A DNA stretch of 64,000 nt from Lachnospiraceae bacterium JLR.KK002 (lineage in GTDB: Bacteria > Bacillota > Clostridia > Lachnospirales > Lachnospiraceae), in NCBI GenBank assembly GCA_036941025.1, contig JAYMNP010000001.1, positions 4,148,296 to 4,212,295 on the forward strand, in the 5' to 3' direction. Position 1 is the first letter of the stretch; every line of letters starts with the position of its first letter. Position numbers and translations under genes: made by a program. Shown one piece after another: positions 25,171-33,313 of this stretch. Below the pieces are notes generated by a model that was not told the origin of the DNA, ran no database searches, and was given only the letters and a program-made list of their open reading frames with translations.

Positions 25171-26445
25171 TAGTATATCATAAATTAAGTTGTTGATAGT
25201 TTCGGTATCTGGTATAATAGACTTAATAAATATAATTTATGGAGGCTGATTATGCCAGCGTTATCTTATAGCATTACAATATCAGATGAAGAACGTGATT
25301 ACCTAAAATCATTGATAAAAGCCAGAACTATCCAGGCGCAGGTTGTTGACCGTGCCCGAATATTGCTATGGAAATCCGAAGCCAGGACAGACAAGGCTAT
25401 CGCAGACGGCCTGGGCATTAGTGTGAATACCGTCCGGCGCTGTATTGACCGTTATCTTAACAATGGAATTAACCTTGCCATATTTGATGACGAGCGTTCC
25501 GGCAGACCAGTTGAGATTACTGACGATGCAAAAGCATGGATTGTCAGTATAGCCTGCCAAAAACCCTGTGACCCTGGCTATGCTGCAGAATTATGGACAC
25601 TGGCTGCGTTGCACAGACATATACAGGCATATGCTGAAGAAGCCGGCTATCCACGCTTAAAGACAGTTACCAAACCATGGCTCCAAAAATATCTCAAAAA
25701 GATGGATATAAAACCATTCAGGATCAAGTATTATCTTGAACGGAAAGACCCTGATTTTGAGAATAAGATGCATGACGTCCTCCTGGTCTATAAGCAGGTC
25801 GAGATGCAGTTTGGCATTGATGGGAATATCATCATACCGGAAAACGGGCATTTGACACATACTGTTTCATATGATGAAAAACCCGGCATCCAGGCTGTTG
25901 CCAACAAATATCCCGACCATACCCCGACAGAGGAAAAAGGTTATGTCCGCCGGGATTATGAGTATGTGCGGCTTGGGACGCTGTCACTGCCTGCAGGTAT
26001 TGACCTTTTGACAGGGGAGGCAATTCCATTGGTCAGCCAGACACACAAAAGTTCTGATTTTATCGAGTTTCTAAAGATTCTTGATGTAAAATACCCGGAG
26101 GGTGACACAATACGGCTGATACTGGACAACCACTCAGCCCATACTTCAAAGGAAACCCAACAGTTTCTTGCAACGTTACCCGAAGGCCGTTTTTTGTTTG
26201 TATTTACCCCGACACACACTTCATGGCTGAATATGATTGAAAGCTTTTTCAGCAAAATGACAAAGCAGATGTTAAAAGGCATCCGCGTCAATTCAAAGGA
26301 GGAACTGTCGGAGCGGATATACCGCTACTTCGATGAGATCAATGCCGATCCAATCGTTTATCATTGGACATATAAAATGGATGAAATTAATCCCGATGAA
26401 GCAGCAACTATTTAAACTATCAACAATTTAATATTCGCTATACTA
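25171..26445 (+). mobile_element. IS630-family insertion sequence
   Basis: Imperfect terminal inverted repeats (TAGTATATCATAAATTAAGT at the left; reverse complement at right TAGTATAGCGAATATTAAAT), both continuing into TTGTTGATAGTT, flanked by TA as expected for this family. Complete. Confidence 0.92.
25252..26415 (+). CDS. IS630-family transposase
   Basis: 387 aa in one frame. Winged/HTH N-terminal half (LGISVNTVRRCIDRYLNNG) and DDE domain with Asp in TVSYDEKPGI, Asp in LILDNHSAH and Glu in LNMIESFFSKM. TATGGAGG precedes the ATG. Looks intact. Confidence 0.95.
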   Translation: MPALSYSITISDEERDYLKSLIKARTIQAQVVDRARILLWKSEARTDKAIADGLGISVNTVRRCIDRYLNNGINLAIFDDERSGRPVEITDDAKAWIVSIACQKPCDPGYAAELWTLAALHRHIQAYAEEAGYPRLKTVTKPWLQKYLKKMDIKPFRIKYYLERKDPDFENKMHDVLLVYKQVEMQFGIDGNIIIPENGHLTHTVSYDEKPGIQAVANKYPDHTPTEEKGYVRRDYEYVRLGTLSLPAGIDLLTGEAIPLVSQTHKSSDFIEFLKILDVKYPEGDTIRLILDNHSAHTSKETQQFLATLPEGRFLFVFTPTHTSWLNMIESFFSKMTKQMLKGIRVNSKEELSERIYRYFDEINADPIVYHWTYKMDEINPDEAATI

Positions 26446-26571
26446 GGGCTTTCGATGGCTGACTTGGAACTGCTTTCAATAGGATTAATCAATGATATGT
26501 ACTGTGAGAGCCGCAATGATTCCTTTTCCTACGCTGTACTGGCTGATCAGGCCGCGTATGACGCATTTTGA
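26446..26571 (+). pseudogene. Phage tail-assembly gene, 3' remnant
   Basis: 41 codons open from the IS630 edge: GLSMADLELLSIGLINDMYC, ESRNDSFSYAVLADQAAYDA. The LxxGLxxDM pattern and position before a tape-measure start fit the tail assembly chaperone (G/GT-like) region of Firmicute phages (inference). Confidence 0.5.
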
Positions 26572-26661
26572 TTGAAAAACAGCCTTTTTCTGCTATGATT
26601 GGTAGTGGAAAAGGGCTGTAAGTATGACTTACAAGTCGCAATTTATCGGAGGAAAACATTC

Positions 26662-27234
26662 ATGAAAAAGATTACTTCAATGATTGGTATTATAATTTTT
26701 TTATTCCTTATAACATCATGTAACCATAAAGATGTTGAAGATATTTCTGCTGATACAACTCAGCAGGTAGAAGAAACTAAAAATCAACATATTGAATCGC
26801 AGGAAATTATTGAAACAGATTCTTTGAGTTGGCTTGAAATTACAGAGGATGGAGTTAATGAGGAACTTTATTTGGAAAATTTAGATGCAGAAGTATTAGA
26901 AGCAGTTGCTACGAAACTTCGAGCATTAGTTGAAGAAGAAGTTGAAGCAGAGCGGGAAAATCCAGAAATAGTGATAACTGAAGGTTGGACAAGGGTATTT
27001 GACAGTGAACAATATAATGAAGTGCTGAATATGGGTGAGTCGGCTATGAAGCCGTTATATTGGATTATCTACAAAAGTCCGAATGCGGGAATGTATGAAT
27101 ATATTTGTGCAACTGCATTATATGAATTGTCTGGTTATGATTTCACAAATGAGGATGGGAGTCTTACATGGGTCAATTCCAAAGAATTTCTTGATAGATT
27201 CAATGAAAAAATTTTAAGCGATAGAAAAAGATAA
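26662..27234 (+). CDS. Lipoprotein within prophage tail remnant
   Basis: 190 aa. CGGAGG precedes ATG 26662. MKKITSMIGIIIFLFLITSC is a clear lipoprotein signal with cysteine 20; the mature part is acidic (VEDISADTTQQVEETKNQ) followed by a folded block (GESAMKPLYWIIYKSPNAGM, YEYICATALYELSGYDF). AT-richer than its surroundings. Its place between tail genes suggests a phage-borne moron; a surface role such as superinfection exclusion is speculative. Confidence 0.7.
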   Translation: MKKITSMIGIIIFLFLITSCNHKDVEDISADTTQQVEETKNQHIESQEIIETDSLSWLEITEDGVNEELYLENLDAEVLEAVATKLRALVEEEVEAERENPEIVITEGWTRVFDSEQYNEVLNMGESAMKPLYWIIYKSPNAGMYEYICATALYELSGYDFTNEDGSLTWVNSKEFLDRFNEKILSDRKR

Positions 27235-27289
27235 CTTCTCATTTGCAGGGCTGATACAACAGCAGAAAAATAGAATAGAATTCTTACAT

Positions 27290-27322
27290 AGGCACTTGCC
27301 ATAACAGCAGGTGTCTTTTTTT
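27290..27322 (+). terminator. Terminator after the lipoprotein gene
   Basis: AGGCACTTGC pairs with GCAGGTGTCT (wobbles allowed), then TTTTTT. Confidence 0.7.
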
Positions 27323-27377
27323 ACGCATTTTTTCAGGGAGCCTTTTGGCTTCTTTTTTTCGTGGGGAGGTGCTTTGG

Positions 27378-27890
27378 GTGGGAGCGTCAAGGATACAGGG
27401 CATTACGGTGGAGATCGGCGGCGACACCACAAAGCTGACCACCGCGCTGAAAGGGGTAAACGGGGAGATACGCACCACGCAGTCACAGCAGAGAAAGTGC
27501 TTAAAGGCATCCCTTGTAATGCGCCACCGCCCGGATTTGCTTGGGGAGCTGATGGACTTGGAGCCGCCCGAAGGTGAGGATGTGGAAGCCTTGAAAGCAT
27601 TTTGGGAGCAGGTACAGGAGCGGGAGAAGATGGCAGCGGAAATTGCAGATGATATCTTCCTCGTAGATTTCCATATATATGCAATTAAGTGTCCTGAAAA
27701 CTGCATGATGCAGATAGGGGTGGAAACTGTCTGGCAGGTGATAGATGGCTCATTCAGCGGAGATAAGAAAACCATGAAGCAGTTAAGGAAACTGTTTAAA
27801 AAGATATATCTGTATTATGGTGTCACTGCCGAAGATATAAAAAATGAAACGGAAAGGTATAAGTCACTTTTAGGGGTATTGTGTTCATAG
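27378..27890 (+). pseudogene. Chimeric gene: tape-measure start fused to unknown sequence
   Basis: GTG 27378 has GGGAGG eight bases before it. Residues 1-35 (SRIQGITVEIGGDTTKLTTA, LKGVNGEIRTTQSQ) are the standard N-terminus of phage tail tape measure proteins, normally over 700 aa. At about codon 36 it switches in frame to unrelated sequence (RHRPDLLGELMDLEPPEGED, IKNETERYKSLLGVLCS). The rest of the tape measure is absent. Marks the right end of the prophage remnant. Confidence 0.6.
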
Positions 27891-27924
27891 ATGCCAGTTT
27901 CCGAGCCTTACGGAAAAGCAATAT

Positions 27925-27981
27925 CCCCAATAAGCCACAGCCTGACAGGGTAGGCAGCCCCGGTTTTCCGGCAGATTGGGG
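27925..27981 (+). repeat. Type II structured intergenic element, copy e
   Basis: Perfect outer arms CCCCAAT and ATTGGGG with CAGCCTGACAGGGTAGGCAG inside. Shows array sequence resuming right of the mobile block. Confidence 0.8.
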
Positions 27982-28011
27982 AATATAATTGTGATAAGAG
28001 AGGTATTTGGG

Positions 28012-28272
28012 ATGTTAAAAAAGCTGAACCAAATTACAAATATAACAATCGGTTCTTTTGTAGGAGTTTTCATTGGATGTGGAATAAATGTATTTTGGGA
28101 TTATAAAAAACACCCTGATTTATATACTATGCAATCAGCACCGTGGTACACAAGTATTTTTGTTTATGGCATAGTTATGCTTATTTTTGTGACGGTGGCG
28201 ATTATTGCGAAGCTAATCATCCGAAAAAAGATGAAAAAGGAAATAAAGCCAATAGACGAATATCCCCAATAA
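28012..28272 (+). CDS. Small two-helix membrane protein in array
   Basis: 86 aa; AGAGAGG precedes ATG 28012. Two hydrophobic segments (ITIGSFVGVFIGCGINVF and YGIVMLIFVTVAIIAKLII) separated by an outside loop, with a Lys-rich C-terminus (RKKMKKEIK), so both ends probably face the cytoplasm. Its stop codon lies inside the next type II repeat. Function unknown. Confidence 0.7.
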   Translation: MLKKLNQITNITIGSFVGVFIGCGINVFWDYKKHPDLYTMQSAPWYTSIFVYGIVMLIFVTVAIIAKLIIRKKMKKEIKPIDEYPQ

Positions 28273-28320
28273 GCTACAGCCTGACAGGGCAGGCATCCCC
28301 GGCTTTCTGACAGATTGGGG
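28264..28320 (+). repeat. Type II structured intergenic element, copy f
   Basis: Perfect outer arms CCCCAAT and ATTGGGG and the CCTGACAGGGCAGG hairpin. The first bases overlap the end of the preceding gene. Confidence 0.8.
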
Positions 28321-28406
28321 GAGCAGGGAGAGGAGGTGAAGGTCGGTATGGAATTTGACCGTGGAACGTAAATAAAGTTTTTTGCATGGAGAAATAAACT
28401 GCTCGG

Positions 28407-28453
28407 ACTTATCACGAGAGAACAGGAGCGGTTCTGACCGACAGAGGAGCCGC
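28407..28453 (+). repeat. Type I intergenic element, copy 7
   Basis: CTCGGACTTATCACGAGAG, then the hairpin GCGG/CCGC, TTCTG/CAGAG, loop ACCGA, bulge GAG. Precedes a family C pseudogene. Confidence 0.75.
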
Positions 28454-28483
28454 AATATTAAAAATAATGGAGGATGAAAGGAA

Positions 28484-29049
28484 ATGAATGTTAATGGAAT
28501 AGGAGCAGCAGGATACCCGGCAGCAGGGTATGAAACGAGAAGGACAAGAAGGAATTACATCGACCAGATGTGCAACATGGTTCCGGCAGCACAGTCATCC
28601 GGCGGCACATTTGAGTTACATATTTCAAACGATAAGGACGGAAAGGCAATCGGCTCAATGTGCGGGGCGGATTATTCCCTTACGGTCTATCAGCCGAAGG
28701 ACTTTGATCTGCAAACCCGGTATATAAGGTGAAGGTATGGGATAAAGACGGAAATGTAACAGAACGCATGGTGGATGTGTCAAAAGTTGATACAACGGGC
28801 AGTGACTATATTGATATGTTTGCATATTCCAGCCACTTATTGGCAAGCTGGAAATGTCCGGGCGCACAGTCCGCTGTTATCAGGGCAGGGGCAAATCAGC
28901 ATGGCGCTGACAATAGGACACATGATGACCTGTTCGGGATGAATGACTGGATCAGCGTTTTAAAGGATGCTATGCAGACACAGTATGATGCCGGGAATCT
29001 GAAGGGCTATCTGGATTATAAGCAGTTTTGGGACTTCATGGATAAGTAA
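28484..29049 (+). pseudogene. Family C array gene with one-base deletion
   Basis: Begins MNVNGIGAAGYPAAGYETRR and follows the gene at 17235 closely up to the PKDFD segment, where GATCTGCAAACCC replaces GATCCTGCAAATCC; the lost C shifts the frame and gives a stop at 28732. The correct continuation (KVWDKDGNVTERMVDVSKVD to DYKQFWDFMDK) is intact in the other frame to 29049. Recent inactivation or sequencing error. Confidence 0.88.
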
Positions 29050-29126
29050 ACCATGCGGGATTTATTGCATAAGTGGTTCTTTATATATCTGAACCATACG
29101 AAGAAAACCAATAAAGCACAAACGAT

Positions 29127-29162
29127 AAAAGGGAACCGGCAGGGATAGGCTGGTTCCCTCAT
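29127..29162 (+). terminator. Hairpin terminator after family C pseudogene
   Basis: GGGAACC pairs with GGTTCCC; matches the hairpin at 17838 in sequence and position. Confidence 0.6.
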
Positions 29163-29243
29163 TGTATACCAATGAAGAAAGACGGCTGCCAGAGCAAGTG
29201 AAGCGTCTTTTCTGTACGGATTTTAGCAATACACATGGATCCC

Positions 29244-29618
29244 CTACTTTTCCTCCTCCGCTGCAAGCCTGGGACGGCACAGGTGTACTTCGCTCCATTC
29301 CTTCATCTGTTCCAGGATGGGGACGAAGCTCTCGGCCAGCTCCGTAAGAGTATATTCCACCTTGGGCGGTATCTCCTGGTAAATCTGGCGGTTGATCCAG
29401 CCATCGTTTTCCAGTTCCCGGAGCTGCTTTGTCAGCGTTGACTTCGTGATCTCGTCTCCGATCCTCCTTTGCAGCTCCCCGAACCTCTGGACCTTATATA
29501 CAGCAATATACCACACAATGAGAATCTTCCATTTTCCACCGAGGATGGACTGCAGGGTGGTCATCGGGACGCAGCTTGCCATCAGGCTCTGGCTGCGGGA
29601 AAATTTGTTGTCAGCCAT
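29244..29618 (-). CDS. HxlR-family transcriptional regulator
   Basis: 124 aa winged helix: TTLQSILGGKWKILIVWYIA, VQRFGELQRRIGDEITKSTL, LRELENDGWINRQIYQEIPP and KVEYTLTELAESFVPIL follow the family closely. The usual cysteine near the N-terminus is present (ASCVPM), allowing thiol or electrophile sensing as in HypR/YodB (known for some relatives). AAGGAGG precedes the start. Divergent from the DUF1934 gene, with a likely operator between. Confidence 0.92.
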   Translation of the reverse strand: MADNKFSRSQSLMASCVPMTTLQSILGGKWKILIVWYIAVYKVQRFGELQRRIGDEITKSTLTKQLRELENDGWINRQIYQEIPPKVEYTLTELAESFVPILEQMKEWSEVHLCRPRLAAEEEK

Positions 29619-29679
29619 AGAAAAGACCTCCTTTACATGGGGAAATTATACCGTATTTTGCGCCTGTTATCAAGATAGT

Positions 29680-29693
29680 GTATTTTTAAATAC
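29680..29693. promoter_or_regulatory. Possible HxlR operator
   Basis: GTATTTTTAAATAC: arms GTATTT and AAATAC around two bases, in the divergent gap upstream of the HxlR gene. Confidence 0.45.
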
Positions 29694-29804
29694 CGGTTTT
29701 TCAAAAGATACCAGGTGTTAAAAATACGTCCAGGACCATTAAAAGACAGTACTTGTTATATCCATTTTTTCGTTTTAGACTGTGCTTGAACGGAGGCGAA
29801 AGGG

Positions 29805-30221
29805 ATGAGGAAAGACGTTCAGGTTTCCGTCCTGGGCATCCTGGATGCAGGGGGCGGACCGGAAGCAATCCTGACAAGGACGACAGGGATCTGCTCACCC
29901 CAGGGCGGGGGATATCAGGTCAGCTACCGGGAACTGGATGAACATGGGAATGTCACGGACAATCTCCTGTTCCTGTCACAAACGGAGATAAGGCTTGACA
30001 GGAGCGGTGCTATCTCCGGCAGTTTCCGGTTCATGCCGGGGGAGAGGACAAAGGCCCTTTACTGGACGCCCTTTGGGGAGATTGGCTTTCTGGCGGAGAC
30101 GGAGAGCTGCACCATGGAGGCGGACGGGAACGGCCTGGAGGCACGGCTGGAATACCGGCTGTACGAAGGCGGGCGCCTGTTCTCACAAAACATCCTGTCC
30201 GTCCGCATAAAGTCCAGCTAA
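29805..30221 (+). CDS. DUF1934 (YwiB-like) protein
   Basis: 138 aa. GGYQVSYRELDEHGNVTDNL, an RTKALYWTPFGEIGFLAETE strand pair and LEARLEYRLYEGGRLFSQNI fit the DUF1934/YwiB lipocalin-like beta barrel of Firmicutes. Cytosolic; role unknown. GC-rich codon use compared with the array. GGAGG before the ATG. Confidence 0.82.
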   Translation: MRKDVQVSVLGILDAGGGPEAILTRTTGICSPQGGGYQVSYRELDEHGNVTDNLLFLSQTEIRLDRSGAISGSFRFMPGERTKALYWTPFGEIGFLAETESCTMEADGNGLEARLEYRLYEGGRLFSQNILSVRIKSS

Positions 30222-30341
30222 GAAATGTCAATAGGTAAAGTGAAAAATGTTAAAAAAGTTTTTTTCAAGCAGTTGATGTAAAAAAGGGTAACTTTAATAA
30301 GCCCACCCATGTGGAAATCTTTAAAATTCATGATAAACCTG

Positions 30342-31676
30342 TTAGGCTGCGTTCTGTATCTTGTCGGGATGCGCTGCCAGATACCGCTCACAGTGTTCCT
30401 GAGGAGTGATGATCTCAAATGGTTTATTATCCCGGAGCATGGCAAAAATGATATTGCAGATTTTATGCATGACAGCCCCGACAGCCACGTTTTTCTTCTT
30501 GCTTTTGCATTTGTCGGTATAATAGCCGTGGATAACTGGATTTACTGGTGTTTTTGTCCCTTTATCCACCTTAAGATTATTGATAGCCACCATATGCAGG
30601 ATACGCCTGGCAAGGCTAGAACCCCTCTTGGACATGTGGACTTTATCCCCATTGAACTTGCCGGATTGCTTCACGGCAGGATCCAAGCCGAAGTAAGCAT
30701 AAAGCTTCTTTGGGGAAGAAAACAGGTCAAAGGAGCCCATTTCAGCGATCAGGACGGCTGCACTGAGAAAACCGACACCACGTAGGGACTGGAGAAGGAA
30801 GATACGGTCATAAACCGGCGTCCCTTCCAGCTTATCAACAGCCTTATGCAGGTCCTCAAGTATATTGTCCAGATGCTCCTGGTATTCCCGGTAGGTTTTG
30901 ATATACAGCCGGATCCGGAGTGCACTGCTTTGAAGCGCACGTCCGAAAACAGCGGCGTCCTTTGCGGCAGCACGTATGGCATCATATTTGGAAACGGCAT
31001 ATTTTTCACCGAAACGTGCGGTTTTGCGTATGGTTTCCACAAGTATGTCTTTTGGGGCGGCAAGCATGTCTGCGGCAAAGGGGTAAGCTTCCAGAAGATT
31101 TAAGGAAGTTTGGGTAGTGACCGTGCTAAACACCTTCCGGTATGCGGGAAAGGACACTTTCAGTTCCGCCGTGAGCTTCAGGACGACAGCGGACTGCAGG
31201 TCTTTGAAGTAATAGTAGTCCCGTACCAGGTTGCGCAGGTCAATGACCTCATCATCTGGTATGATGGAAGTCTTAAGGGAAGCATCCAGGCCGACTTTGG
31301 CAGCTTTTTTTGAATCAAATTTATCATTATGCAGTTTCCTTACGTTCATATTTGTGCTATTCTTAGTGATGATAGGATTAATGACTGAGCAGTCAAACCC
31401 CTTATCACGAAGGAAGTACAGGAGCGGGATGTGGTAGATCCCGGTGGACTCAAGGAAGCAGCGGCTTTCGAGGGAATACATCTCTTGTGCTTCCTTTATT
31501 TTTGCGACAGCAAGCTCACGGGACTGCGGATCAGAATGAATGATCTTAAAAGGTTTCCCGGTGAGAATGCCATTGGGCAGCATGATGGACATCCAGGTGA
31601 AGTCTGCGCCGACATCAAGCCCGACTGAGAGATAAGGGATGCTTTCAAGCATCATAAGTACTTTTGGGTATTTCAT
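30342..31676 (-). CDS. IS110-family DEDD transposase/recombinase
   Basis: 444 aa from the start at 31676 (AAAGGATAAAACC just before it). RuvC-like N-terminal domain with Asp in SVGLDVGADF, Glu in FLESTGIYH and a later acidic region; C-terminal Tnp domain with SLRGVGFLSAAVLIAEMG and the SKRGSSLARR motif holding the presumed catalytic serine. Works with a bridge RNA to pair donor and target (established for IS110 relatives). Confidence 0.93.
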   Translation of the reverse strand: MKYPKVLMMLESIPYLSVGLDVGADFTWMSIMLPNGILTGKPFKIIHSDPQSRELAVAKIKEAQEMYSLESRCFLESTGIYHIPLLYFLRDKGFDCSVINPIITKNSTNMNVRKLHNDKFDSKKAAKVGLDASLKTSIIPDDEVIDLRNLVRDYYYFKDLQSAVVLKLTAELKVSFPAYRKVFSTVTTQTSLNLLEAYPFAADMLAAPKDILVETIRKTARFGEKYAVSKYDAIRAAAKDAAVFGRALQSSALRIRLYIKTYREYQEHLDNILEDLHKAVDKLEGTPVYDRIFLLQSLRGVGFLSAAVLIAEMGSFDLFSSPKKLYAYFGLDPAVKQSGKFNGDKVHMSKRGSSLARRILHMVAINNLKVDKGTKTPVNPVIHGYYTDKCKSKKKNVAVGAVMHKICNIIFAMLRDNKPFEIITPQEHCERYLAAHPDKIQNAA

Positions 31677-31960
31677 GGTTTTATCCTTTCTGGCAGGCAT
31701 CCATTTCCAGAGGGCGGATACACAACCTAGCGGTTTATACAGGTATAGCCTGGGGCTTCCCAACCAGCCAAAACATAAATCACCACCGAATGGACTGACA
31801 GACTTTCTAAGAGGTTTCACCAGCCGGAAGGCCGGTTCCCAAGGAGGTGTCGTCAATGATCCTGCCTCCAGTGATTATACCTCTATCTTTTGTCTGGTGC
31901 ATTAAGGAAACCTCAGACATGGTAAATAATGTTACTTTATAACTTCTGATGGAGGGGGAA
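31677..31960 (-). ncRNA. Candidate IS110 bridge RNA region
   Basis: About 280 noncoding bases directly 5' of the transposase on its strand. In characterised IS110-group elements this end encodes the bridge RNA. The position is the evidence; loops were not modelled. Confidence 0.4.
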
Positions 31961-32106
31961 CTCCTCCTTCCGTTATATCTATATAGATTTATTAGATTGG
32001 ACTTTGTAACTATTAACCAGTAGTCATTCTTGACTACACCATTATTATACTAGGAGGACGGAATGGCTGGCCCCGGCCTGGATCATACGACAAGGAGGAA
32101 CCACAT

Positions 32107-33294
32107 ATGAGAAAACTATTTACTTCGGAATCCGTAACGGAAGGACACCCGGACAAGCTCTGCGATCAGATCGCAGATGCCATCCTGGATGCAGTCCTTC
32201 GGAAAAAGCCCGATGCAAGGGTGGCCTGCGAGGTGTTCGCCTCGACAGGGGCAGTCTTCATCATGGGGGAGGTATCAGCCGGGGGACTGGAGGGGATCGA
32301 CATTGAGGCAGTTGCACGCGATACGATCCGTGAAATTGGGTACAGGGACAACCGTTTTGGGTTTGATGCGGACGCGGTCGCAGTGATCACCGCCATCCAC
32401 GGCCAGTCACCGGACATTGCCCAGGGTGTCAGCCGGGCGCTGGAGGTCCGGGGGAGCAAGAAGCAGGAGCTTGGGGCCGGCGACCAGGGGATGGTATTCG
32501 GGTATGCCACGGACGAAACGGACGAGCTGATGCCCATGCCGGTCTATCTGGCTCATGCCCTTACAAGGGAGCTTGCCCAGGCAAGGAAAGGCGGGGACAT
32601 CCCGTACCTGGGGCCGGACGGGAAGGCGCAGGTGACGGTGGAATATGAGGACAGCAGGCCGGTACGGGTGGATACCGTGGTAGTGTCCACCCAGCACCTC
32701 CCGGAGATTGGGCATGACACCATCGAACAGGACATCATCGGGAAAGTCATCCGCAAGGTGATCCCGGAATGCCTGATGGACGAAGACACCAGATACCTGG
32801 TCAACCCCACAGGGCGCTTCGTGATAGGAGGCCCCCAGGGGGACACCGGACTGACGGGCAGGAAGATTGTGGTGGATACTTACGGCGGGGCCGCCAGACA
32901 CGGAGGCGGCGCATTTTCGGGGAAGGACCCTACAAAGGTTGACCGGAGCGCTTCCTATGCCGCCAGGTATGTGGCAAAGAACCTTGTGGCGGCAGGGCTG
33001 GCCCGCCGCTGTGAGATACAGATAGCTTACGCTATCGGCGTGGCGAAGCCAATCTCCGTATCGGTGGACACCTTTGGCACAGGGGCGGTTCCCGATGACA
33101 GGATACTGGAGCTGGTGGAGGAACACTTTGACCTGCGCCCATCCTCCATCATAAGGGGGCTGGGGCTGCAGAAGCCGATTTACCGTTCCACGGCGGCATA
33201 CGGGCACTTCGGGCGCAAGGACCTGCAGCTTCCCTGGGAATGGACGGATAAGGCAGCAGCGCTCCGTGGGGCGCTGGCGAAAATGAGTGAATGA
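32107..33294 (+). CDS. metK: S-adenosylmethionine synthetase MetK
   Basis: 395 aa, normal length. [20 protein letters not shown] (methionine/ATP site), [17 protein letters not shown], and [17 protein letters not shown] (P-loop-like) are all present. Makes SAM from ATP and methionine in the cytosol. Strong AAGGAGG site. It heads a GC-rich, co-oriented group with a radical SAM protein, whose cofactor it could supply. Probably an accessory metK carried on the element. Confidence 0.97.
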   Translation: MRKLFTSESVTEGHPDKLCDQIADAILDAVLRKKPDARVACEVFASTGAVFIMGEVSAGGLEGIDIEAVARDTIREIGYRDNRFGFDADAVAVITAIHGQSPDIAQGVSRALEVRGSKKQELGAGDQGMVFGYATDETDELMPMPVYLAHALTRELAQARKGGDIPYLGPDGKAQVTVEYEDSRPVRVDTVVVSTQHLPEIGHDTIEQDIIGKVIRKVIPECLMDEDTRYLVNPTGRFVIGGPQGDTGLTGRKIVVDTYGGAARHGGGAFSGKDPTKVDRSASYAARYVAKNLVAAGLARRCEIQIAYAIGVAKPISVSVDTFGTGAVPDDRILELVEEHFDLRPSSIIRGLGLQKPIYRSTAAYGHFGRKDLQLPWEWTDKAAALRGALAKMSE

Positions 33295-33313
33295 ACGGAA
33301 GGAGAGATGACTT

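Larger units (their letters stand above)
30240..31960 (-). mobile_element. IS110-family element (approximate bounds)
   Basis: A DEDD transposase with a long noncoding stretch upstream of its start and little downstream, the layout of the IS110 group. No terminal inverted repeats are expected, so the ends cannot be fixed from one copy. Confidence 0.7.

Noticed and set aside
9517-28320. Type II elements as a known riboswitch (for example c-di-GMP)
   Set aside because: The conserved bases and hairpin order do not match any riboswitch consensus I know, and they precede unrelated genes.
29190-29620. Plus-strand frames opposite the HxlR gene
   Set aside because: The minus-strand gene matches a known family fully; the others are shadows.
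31677-31856. 60-residue N-terminal extension of the IS110 transposase
   Set aside because: The ribosome site and family length place the start at 31676; the extension is the candidate bridge-RNA region.
31961-32106. SAM riboswitch ahead of metK
   Set aside because: The leader is short and lacks the expected multi-helix layout; only a GGAGG-rich stretch and the ribosome site are seen.
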